DNA from: Thiomicrorhabdus aquaedulcis
Lineage (GTDB): Bacteria > Pseudomonadota > Gammaproteobacteria > Thiomicrospirales > Thiomicrospiraceae
Reading direction: 5' to 3'
NCBI RefSeq assembly: GCF_004001325.1
Contig: NZ_AP018722.1
Span: 744,001 to 808,000, forward strand
DNA: 64,000 nt
In this document: piece by piece, positions 58,123 to 64,000 of the stretch
Position numbering within the stretch: position 1 is the stretch's first letter
Layout of the letters: each line of letters begins with the position of its first letter
Notes under the pieces: model-generated
Told to the model about the DNA's origin: nothing
Seen by the model: the letters and a program-made list of their open reading frames with translations, nothing else
The model's database searches: none
Position numbers and translations under genes: made by a program

Positions 58123-59082
58123 ATGTCTAGCTTTTTAAAAGGAGTTGACCAAAGAACTTCGTTGGCCGGTATGAACCGGATGGAGTTATTGCTTTTTACC
58201 ATTCGTGGTAAGCAGTTATTTGGTATTAATGTGTTTAAAGTGCGCGAAGTCATTCGCACGCCAGACATTTCGCCGGTGCCTAAGTCGGACGCTCGTGTGG
58301 TGGGCGTGTCATACATACGCGGTAAAACCATGCCCATGATTGACTTGGCAAAAGCGCTTGATTTAGAAGCCATTGACCCTACAAAGTATGGCGAAACCTT
58401 AACCATCGTGACCGAGTTTAACAGCTCGGTGCAGGGGTTTTTGGTAGAAGATGTTGATCGCATTGTGCATTTGCGCTGGGAAGACATTTTGCCGCCACCC
58501 GACTCGTTGCAAAATTTAAACTACTTAACCGGTATTACTCGGGCGCGTGATCAAATTGTTGAGATTGTCGACGTCGAAAAAGTTTTAACCGAAGTGTCTG
58601 GTAAGCCGCGCGAGATGTCGGACGAGTTTGTGAGTAGCTACCTGGCTAAAACGCGTGGTCACGACTTTTTTGTATTGGGCGCCGATGATTCGAGCGTGGC
58701 GCGGTCGCAGCTTAAAAGTATTTTAGACAAATTAGGCATTGCCAATAAAATTGTAAACAACGGTAAGTTGGCGCTCGAGTTTTTACAGAAATGGGCTGAC
58801 GAAGCCGATAAAGGCCTTGCTGATCGCGTGAGTCAGCGCATGCTGATGGTTATTTCTGACATTGAAATGCCCGTAATGGACGGTTACACCTTAACCACCA
58901 GTATTCGCAAGGACGACCGTTTAAAGGATTTATACGTTGTGCTTAACTCATCATTAAGCGGTGGGTTTAACGAATCGCTTACCGGCAAAGTGGGTGCAAA
59001 TAAGTTTATATCCAAATGGCATGCTGAAGAGTTGGCGACCACCATTGTGGCTAGAATTGATGATATTACTAAAAAAGCCTAA
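58123..59082 (+). CDS. cheV: Chemotaxis protein CheV (CheW domain plus receiver)
   Basis: A 319-residue coupling protein. The N-terminal CheW-like domain (about 20-165) begins ELLLFTIRGKQLFGINVFKVREVI. The C-terminal receiver (about 180-315) keeps the phosphoacceptor in ISDIEMPVMDGY, an acidic pair (GADDSS) and the lysine in KFISKW. It links receptors to CheA and damps signalling by accepting phosphate. In many polar-flagellated relatives cheR follows directly; here flgT follows instead and no cheR is in the window. Confidence 0.95.
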   Translation: MSSFLKGVDQRTSLAGMNRMELLLFTIRGKQLFGINVFKVREVIRTPDISPVPKSDARVVGVSYIRGKTMPMIDLAKALDLEAIDPTKYGETLTIVTEFNSSVQGFLVEDVDRIVHLRWEDILPPPDSLQNLNYLTGITRARDQIVEIVDVEKVLTEVSGKPREMSDEFVSSYLAKTRGHDFFVLGADDSSVARSQLKSILDKLGIANKIVNNGKLALEFLQKWADEADKGLADRVSQRMLMVISDIEMPVMDGYTLTTSIRKDDRLKDLYVVLNSSLSGGFNESLTGKVGANKFISKWHAEELATTIVARIDDITKKA

Positions 59083-59167
59083 TCGCTCTTTAAGTTTGTC
59101 TGAGTGGTTTAAAGGCCGTTTAAACGCTTTTTAAATAGGTTTTAACGTTAAAAAAGGAATGCACACC

Positions 59168-60487
59168 ATGCACAAACACATTGACCAGGCCTGGTTAAAG
59201 GCTGTTTTTAAGTTTTGTTCTATGGGTTTGATGTTGTCATTCTCGTTATTGAGTGTGAGCGCGTGTGCGCAAACATTTGAGTTTGAAGAGCCGGTCAAGC
59301 CACTTAAGTCACAAGCCATGCAGGCTAATCCAGACGCGTGTGTGGTGGCCAGCGGGCAAGCCAGTTCAGAGGGAGTTGATACGCAATTTGCAAAAAAAAT
59401 GGCCATTCGTGATGCCCTGAAAGCCGCCTCTCTTAAAAATAACGTTACGGTTAAAACCGATCAATCGGTCGAAAATCAGCAGCTTACCAAAGACAGCGTA
59501 CGCTTTACCTCACAAAGCAAAGTTAAAAATTACACTATTTTAAAAGAAGGGTTAGAAGAGCGAGAAGACGAGTATGGGCAAGTTAAAAAAGGCGCGTTAA
59601 ATTATCAAGTAACCTTAAAAGTATGCTTAACCGAAGAGGCCAGCGCCTGCCCAAACTTGCCGGGTAACGCTTATCAAACTCGTGTTGCCATTGGTCCGGT
59701 TGTGATGGTAAAAGCCAATGAAGCCAATGATATTTCTAATTTACTGTTTGGTTTTCAGCAAGAGCTTGATCGACGTATGGCCAAACAAGGCTATCAAAAC
59801 CACGTCTTGTTTGATGAAGCCGTTGATTTGCAACCCAACGTCATGGTGGCGCCTAATTTAGAGCCCGAGCAATTAAATTTAATTAGAGATAAAACGGGTG
59901 CGCAGTTTTTATTGCTGACGGTTATTCGCTCTATGTCGTCGCACAACGAAGGCAGTAACACGTTTAACAACGTTAAGCGGTTTTACAATTACGAGGTTAA
60001 AAACGACAGTCGCTACATTGAAGCCGATTGGTATGTGATTGATTTAATGCGTTACGAAATAGTGAGTCAATCGCGTGGCGGATTTGATGTAAAAGGCGAG
60101 GTGTATGTAGGGCGTGATCGTCCGTTTGGCACCAACGCTTTTTTTGCCAGCGACACCGGTATTGCCTTTCATGCATTGTTAGAGCAACAGACTCAACAAG
60201 TGTTGGGGTTTTTGCAATGCCAACCACTCGAAACTCAAATAATTGACGTGCGTGACGGCGAATACATTGTGTATTTAAACCGTGCTTCGGGGGTAAAAGA
60301 GGGTGACGATTTAGCGGTATACAACAAAGTAGGTCGCCCAGTACGAGTTAACGGCATTGATTTGGGCACGGACGAATCGCCCAGTGGCTTTATTAGAATA
60401 AAGCGCATGATGCCCAAATTTGCCGTGGCCGAGCTGACGACCCAAAAAGGCTTGGTGCAAAACGGTGACGTGGTTCGGGCTTGGTAG
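59168..60487 (+). CDS. flgT: Flagellar assembly protein FlgT (H-ring)
   Basis: A 439-residue exported protein. The N-terminal part after the signal has ASGQASSEGVDTQFAKKMAIRDAL, a FlgT-N fold related to the LPP20/FlgP fold; the middle domain has TGAQFLLLTVIRSM and the C-terminal SH3-like part has LNRASGVKEGDDLAVYNKVGRPV. In Vibrio FlgT forms the H ring around the basal body and recruits the motor rings. The signal ends LSVSACAQ, which also looks like a lipobox. The ATG at 59168 is preferred over the one at 59159, which would sit directly on the AAGGA site. An exact palindrome copy lies in the signal peptide coding region. Confidence 0.88.
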   Translation: MHKHIDQAWLKAVFKFCSMGLMLSFSLLSVSACAQTFEFEEPVKPLKSQAMQANPDACVVASGQASSEGVDTQFAKKMAIRDALKAASLKNNVTVKTDQSVENQQLTKDSVRFTSQSKVKNYTILKEGLEEREDEYGQVKKGALNYQVTLKVCLTEEASACPNLPGNAYQTRVAIGPVVMVKANEANDISNLLFGFQQELDRRMAKQGYQNHVLFDEAVDLQPNVMVAPNLEPEQLNLIRDKTGAQFLLLTVIRSMSSHNEGSNTFNNVKRFYNYEVKNDSRYIEADWYVIDLMRYEIVSQSRGGFDVKGEVYVGRDRPFGTNAFFASDTGIAFHALLEQQTQQVLGFLQCQPLETQIIDVRDGEYIVYLNRASGVKEGDDLAVYNKVGRPVRVNGIDLGTDESPSGFIRIKRMMPKFAVAELTTQKGLVQNGDVVRAW

Positions 60488-60514
60488 TCATTGACGCTTA
60501 AAAATATGTATTTA

Positions 60515-60550
60515 AAAACCGGTCATTCAAGTTTGAGTGACCGGTTTTTT
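60515..60550 (+). terminator. Rho-independent terminator of flgT
   Basis: AAAACCGGTCA(T)TCAA pairs with TTGA(G)TGACCGGTTTT, followed by T. It lies 28 bases after the flgT stop. Confidence 0.9.
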
Positions 60551-60565
60551 TATGTCAAAAATTTG

Positions 60566-60577
60566 ACCAGGCCTGGT
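60566..60577. repeat. ACCAGGCCTGGT downstream of the flgT terminator
   Basis: Exact copy 16 bases after the terminator, in non-coding sequence; a further exact copy is at 60855-60866, so the two bracket a pair of long direct repeats. Confidence 0.9.
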
Positions 60578-60620
60578 TGTCTTAGTTTTTACATGCATAA
60601 ATTGCGGTCATTGTAGACAT

Positions 60621-60708
60621 AAGCCAATCCACGTCATTGCGGGCTTGCAGTATATGGGGCAGATGCCGTGTCGTAGCACGGCATGACGTAAATGTGGCGT
60701 GGCATGAG
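60621..60708. repeat. Long intergenic repeat, copy A
   Basis: About 88 bp starting AAGCCAATCCACGTCATTGC and containing CAGATGCCGTGTCGTAGCAC and GGCATGACG. It is a direct repeat of copy B (60730-60840) but lacks an inner 23-base block. The GCCGTG ... CACGGC part is an inverted repeat that could fold. Confidence 0.85.
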
Positions 60709-60729
60709 GGTGGTTTGTGGTTGAAATGA

Positions 60730-60840
60730 AAGCCAATCCACGTCATTGCGGGCTTGACCCGCAATCTATTGGGGTTTCCAGTGCATGGGGCAGATGCCGT
60801 GTCGTAGCACGGCATGATGGAAATGTGGTGTGGCATGACG
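60730..60840. repeat. Long intergenic repeat, copy B
   Basis: About 111 bp, the fuller copy, containing GCGGGCTTGACCCGC, an inverted repeat that is missing from copy A. Elements of this GTCATTGCGGGCTTGACCCGCAAT type are widespread intergenic repeats in proteobacteria. Apart from the two copies, the 560 bases between flgT and flgB hold no gene. Confidence 0.85.
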
Positions 60841-60854
60841 GTTTAAGCAAAGCA

Positions 60855-60866
60855 ACCAGGCCTGGT
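60855..60866. repeat. ACCAGGCCTGGT upstream of flgB
   Basis: Exact copy in the gap before flgB, 15 bases after repeat copy B. Confidence 0.9.
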
Positions 60867-60985
60867 TAAAGTAAATTTTAAAATAACATAAAGAAGTCTC
60901 CTAATGTTTTACAAACTTGGCCGAATACGGGCGGTTTTAAATTTCTTAAGTTATTTTTTACGATTTTAAGCCACTATTTTTAATG

Positions 60986-61003
60986 TTGGCATTCACTTTG
61001 CTA
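60986..61003 (+). promoter_or_regulatory. Sigma-54 promoter candidate for flgBCD
   Basis: TTGGCATTCACTTTGCTA has GG and GC exactly ten bases apart and fits TGGCAC-N5-TTGCW well. It stands about 45 bases before the flgB ATG, the right place for RpoN control of hook-basal-body genes in polar-flagellated gammaproteobacteria. Confidence 0.75.
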
Positions 61004-61047
61004 ATGTCTTGATAAGAATACAGTCGTTAAAAGTAAAGGGGGCAATC

Positions 61048-61446
61048 ATGGCAGAATCAATATTTGGCATACACGAACGCGCGTTGCAAGTACGCACGGC
61101 GCGCGGTGAGATGCTGGCCAATAACTTGGCCAATGCCGACACGCCTAATTTTAAGGCGCGTGACATTGATTTTAGACAAGCCATGAACGAAGCAGGTCCG
61201 GTAAAAGGCTCGCACAGTTCGGATATGAATAGAACCAATGCGCGCCATATTGAAGGTTTTGCGCAGATGTCAACGTCCGACTTTTTAAAGTTTAGACAGC
61301 CCACCCAACCCGCATTAGATGGCAACACGGTCGAAACGCACATTGAAAAAGCCAAGTTTATGGAAAACGCCATGCAGCAAGAAGCCACGCTGGAGTTTAT
61401 TAACAGCCGAATTACTGGAATACGTGGCGCATTGCGCGGCGAATAA
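61048..61446 (+). CDS. flgB: Flagellar basal-body rod protein FlgB
   Basis: A 132-residue proximal rod subunit. The N-terminal helix with the export and rod motif reads RGEMLANNLANADTPNFKARDIDF. The C-terminal helix ends LEFINSRITGIRGALRGE. The ATG at 61048 has AGGGGG six bases before it. First gene of flgBCD(E), exported through the flagellar type III system to the periplasm. Confidence 0.95.
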   Translation: MAESIFGIHERALQVRTARGEMLANNLANADTPNFKARDIDFRQAMNEAGPVKGSHSSDMNRTNARHIEGFAQMSTSDFLKFRQPTQPALDGNTVETHIEKAKFMENAMQQEATLEFINSRITGIRGALRGE

Positions 61447-61486
61447 TGATTAACGTTAAATTGGTTAAATTGCTTAGGAGTTTATT

Positions 61487-61897
61487 ATGTCCATGTTTAA
61501 TATTTTAGATATATCCGCCACTGGATTGCACGCGCAAACGGTGCGTTTAAACACCATCGCCTCAAACATGGCCAACGTTGACAGCGTAAGCTCTAATAAA
61601 GAAGACACTTATCGCTCTAAGCAGCCGATATTTCAGACCATTTTAAACGGTGCCAAAAACGAACCCACTGGAGGGGTGCGTATTAAAGAGATTGTTGAAA
61701 ACCAAGAACCGTTAAAAATGGAATACAGCCCAAATCACCCTATGGCCAACGGCGATGGGTACATTTTTAAACCCAATGTCAATATTGTGGAAGAGATGGC
61801 CAATATGATGTCGGCCTCGCGGTCGTATGAGACCAATATTGAAGTGATGAACACCTCTAAACAGCTGTTGCTACGCACCATTCAATTGGGTAAATAA
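61487..61897 (+). CDS. flgC: Flagellar basal-body rod protein FlgC
   Basis: A 136-residue proximal rod protein. ISATGLHAQTVRLNTIASNMANVDS is the conserved N-terminal helix; the C-terminal end VEEMANMMSASRSYETNIEVMN is also typical. TAGGAG stands before the ATG. It follows flgB by 40 bases and precedes flgD by 39. Confidence 0.96.
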   Translation: MSMFNILDISATGLHAQTVRLNTIASNMANVDSVSSNKEDTYRSKQPIFQTILNGAKNEPTGGVRIKEIVENQEPLKMEYSPNHPMANGDGYIFKPNVNIVEEMANMMSASRSYETNIEVMNTSKQLLLRTIQLGK

Positions 61898-61936
61898 CAC
61901 ACGTTACCTAAGTACCTAATTTAACAGGAGTCTATC

Positions 61937-62629
61937 ATGGCCGATTATCTACCCAGTGTTACCAGTGGCAACAACGATTACGTCAACTCGTTGCAACAGT
62001 CAACCAATGCAAGTGCGTCTTTACCCAGTAAAGTCATGGGTCAGGCCGACTTTTTAAGATTATTGACCACACAATTGCAAAACCAAGACCCGTCAAAACC
62101 GATGGATCCCACCAGTTTTGTAACCGACCTTACCCAAATGAGTCAGTTAGAAGCCACCACCAAAATGAACGCCTCTATTATGGCAATGACCTCGGGTTTT
62201 CAGGGGTTGCAGACCATGCAAGCGGCGGCCATTATAGGTAAAAACGTGCAAGTGGTGGGGGATGACTTTTCACACACACAAGGCCAGGCCTCACAATTTA
62301 GACTGAACAGTGAAAGCCCGCTTACCGACGTAAAAGTGGTGGTAAGTGATGCCAACGGCATAGTCAAAGAGCTGAGTGTTGGCGATGTGCAGTCGGGCGA
62401 AAAAGTGGTGGATTGGAACGGTTTAGACAAAAACGATCAGTTACGCGCCGGCGGAGTGTATTCGCTTACCGCTTATGGCACCGATGCCAATGGCGATTTA
62501 AAGTCGATTGGTACGGTGGTGCCATCACGCGTTAATTCGGTGGGCGTGGGTTCGGACGGAGCCATGACCTTAACCCTAGCCACGGGCGAGCGCGTTAAAA
62601 TGGATGCGGTGCGTGAGATTAGTGGTTAA
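61937..62629 (+). CDS. flgD: Flagellar hook-cap protein FlgD
   Basis: A 230-residue hook scaffolding protein. The N-terminal block DFLRLLTTQLQNQDPSKPMDP and SQLEATTKMN is the part needed for hook capping; the C-terminal half has the FlgD Ig/Tudor-like region (VVDWNGLDKNDQLRAGGVY). AGGAG before the ATG. flgE lies 363 bases further on, separated by a MITE and by what looks like a second sigma-54 promoter. Confidence 0.95.
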   Translation: MADYLPSVTSGNNDYVNSLQQSTNASASLPSKVMGQADFLRLLTTQLQNQDPSKPMDPTSFVTDLTQMSQLEATTKMNASIMAMTSGFQGLQTMQAAAIIGKNVQVVGDDFSHTQGQASQFRLNSESPLTDVKVVVSDANGIVKELSVGDVQSGEKVVDWNGLDKNDQLRAGGVYSLTAYGTDANGDLKSIGTVVPSRVNSVGVGSDGAMTLTLATGERVKMDAVREISG

Positions 62630-62654
62630 GTGGCGGTTAATGGACGGTTATATT

Positions 62655-62813
62655 GAGACCTTTGCACGAGTCAATGCACGAATAAAAATGGTTAAAATTC
62701 ACCTGATTTTTGTTGAAAAACTTGTGAATAGCTCGCTATTCACTGCGTTTTCCGCCGCAATCAGGTAAATTTTCCCTCATTTTTCTTTCGCACCTGACTC
62801 GTGCAAAGGTCTC
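62655..62813. mobile_element. MITE of the GAGACCTTTGCACGA family between flgD and flgE
   Basis: 159 bp with the same terminal repeats as the copies at 30231 and 47136 and very similar interior to the former. Both flanks are ATATT, a perfect 5-bp target duplication, so this copy appears fairly recent. Confidence 0.9.
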
Positions 62814-62868
62814 ATATTGATTTAATAGTTTATTGAGTTTTGCTTAGACAGCGCAAAATTAATTTAAG

Positions 62869-62886
62869 TTGGTTTGTAAATTGCTA
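62869..62886 (+). promoter_or_regulatory. Sigma-54 promoter candidate for flgE
   Basis: TTGGTTTGTAAATTGCTA has GG and GC ten bases apart with a good TTGCT -12 element. It is about 107 bases before the flgE ATG and downstream of the MITE, so flgE could be expressed in spite of the insertion. Confidence 0.65.
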
Positions 62887-62992
62887 CTTATTTTAAACGT
62901 TTTACACGGTTTTAGACGCTTTAAACGCTTTAAAAAATCTAAAACAACCAACGGTTTTTTATTACAAAATACAAAAAAGTGGGAGAGTCATC

Positions 62993-64000
62993 ATGGCTTC
63001 ATTTGATTTAAATGCATTAAGCGGTATTAATGCTGCGTCGAACGGTTTAGCGGTTATTTCTAACAACCTAGCCAACTCACAGTCGGTGGGGTTTAAAGCT
63101 TCACGTGCCGAGTTTGCCGATATGTTTTCCGGCCCGCAAAATTCACCGGGTTCTGGGGTGCGTGTGGCGGCCATTACGCAAAACTTTACCCAAGGTACGG
63201 TAAGTGGCACAGGGCGTGAGTTAGACATGGCCATGAACGGCGAAGGCTTTTTTGTACTAGAAGACCAAACAGGTAAATACGAGAACGTATACACACGAAA
63301 TGGCTCGTTTAAATTAGATAAAGAAGGTTTTTTAACCGACCAATCTGGCAATAAAGTACAGGGGTATTTGTTAAACGAAGCTATGTCCACTGAGCTTAAG
63401 CCGGTGTTTAGCACAGCGTTATCCTCGATTGATTTGGACGCCTTAAACAAAATACCCAAAGCCACTTCTGAGATGACCTATAACATTAACTTGAATGGCC
63501 AAGAAGTAGATAATTTAGATTCTACCGGTGCCCTTGTAAGTGCAGATTTAACCAAGTTAACCACGCCAGGCGATGATAATCTTAACGCGTATGATGGGTT
63601 TCCAGACTATTTTTACCCTATGACCATTCACGATAGTTTGGGTGGCGAGCATACGTTAAACGCTAATTTTTATAAAAATACAGTAGTGGATAATGGTACA
63701 GATCCCAAATACACATCTTGGATAGCGCAGTACACCATTACCGCGTTAGACGATCAAGGTAATACCACCTATACAGGTCACACCGTCGCACCAGCGACTC
63801 CGGCGGCGGCTCAAGGGCAGATTTATGAACTGCGTTTTGATACCAACGGACAGTATTTGGGGGCGTTTGATGAAGCTTCAATTGGAACTCTTGGCGCAAC
63901 GCCCATTACCCCAGTGTTAAATTTCGAAATTGATAATCCCCTGACTGGAGCAACCGATCCATTAGGCGATTTAGCGGGTATTTCACTCGACTTTACCGAC
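62993..64000 (+). CDS. flgE: Flagellar hook protein FlgE (3' end outside window)
   Basis: 336 codons are visible and the frame is open at the window end. The N-terminus has FDLNALSGINAASNGLAVISNNLANSQSVGFKASR split over the conserved rod/hook helix (residues 4-38). The region GRELDMAMNGEGFFVLEDQ and YTRNGSFKLDKEGFLTD is the D1 domain shared by hook and rod proteins. The later D2 region is variable. GGGAGAG precedes the ATG. It forms the flexible hook outside the cell. Confidence 0.95.
   Translation, partial: MASFDLNALSGINAASNGLAVISNNLANSQSVGFKASRAEFADMFSGPQNSPGSGVRVAAITQNFTQGTVSGTGRELDMAMNGEGFFVLEDQTGKYENVYTRNGSFKLDKEGFLTDQSGNKVQGYLLNEAMSTELKPVFSTALSSIDLDALNKIPKATSEMTYNINLNGQEVDNLDSTGALVSADLTKLTTPGDDNLNAYDGFPDYFYPMTIHDSLGGEHTLNANFYKNTVVDNGTDPKYTSWIAQYTITALDDQGNTTYTGHTVAPATPAAAQGQIYELRFDTNGQYLGAFDEASIGTLGATPITPVLNFEIDNPLTGATDPLGDLAGISLDFTD

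Overview
The window looks like ordinary chromosome from a motile gammaproteobacterium of moderate GC content. The gene set (recA-recX-alaS-lysC, mutS, ppc, an FNR-type regulator, pal, a polar-flagellum-type flg cluster with flgP and flgT) fits a sulfur-oxidiser-like lineage near Thiomicrospira, Hydrogenovibrio or Thiomicrorhabdus. That placement is inference from gene content, not a database result.

Layout. 0-11.3 kb: tail of a DNA cytosine methyltransferase, a DUF1415 gene, cnoX-mutS, pncC, recA-recX, alaS and lysC. 11.4-11.8 kb: tRNA-Ser(GCT) and tRNA-Arg(ACG), each with a clear promoter. 11.8-21.5 kb: an accessory defence island with a type IIG restriction-methylation fusion, a small membrane protein, an Mrr-type nuclease, IS3 and IS5 wreckage, an ssrA 3'-end fragment, a Fic toxin-antitoxin pair, and broken pieces of a HerA-like ATPase and of hsdM. 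21.5-44.3 kb: housekeeping genes including nemA-like, an ABC1 kinase, rhlE, trpS, pcnB-folK-panB-panC, panD, ppc, ppa, fbp, thiI, mltF and rnr-rlmB. 44.3-52.6 kb: a ketohexokinase-like protein fused to a Rieske domain, an 807-base non-coding region with two DnaA boxes, fnr, pal, pepN and an LpoA-like gene. 52.6-64 kb: a cluster of envelope proteins leading into flgP, a PilZ protein, flgN, flgM, flgA, cheV, flgT, flgB, flgC, flgD and flgE (cut by the window end).

Three window-wide signals stand out. First, the palindrome ACCAGGCCTGGT occurs exactly 16 times and its core CCAGGCCTGG 24 times in 64 kb, in genes and at the apex of terminator hairpins. It behaves like a highly iterated palindrome of the cyanobacterial HIP1 kind. 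Second, 14 single-base deletions, mostly in A or T runs, break 11 conserved genes. Each is repaired by adding one base, which points to homopolymer undercalling in the sequence more than to gene death. Third, three 158-159 bp near-palindromic elements with ends GAGACCTTTGCACGA are flanked by 4-5 bp direct repeats. They share their end with an IS5-family remnant in the island and are best read as MITEs of that family.

No CRISPR array and no rRNA genes were seen.
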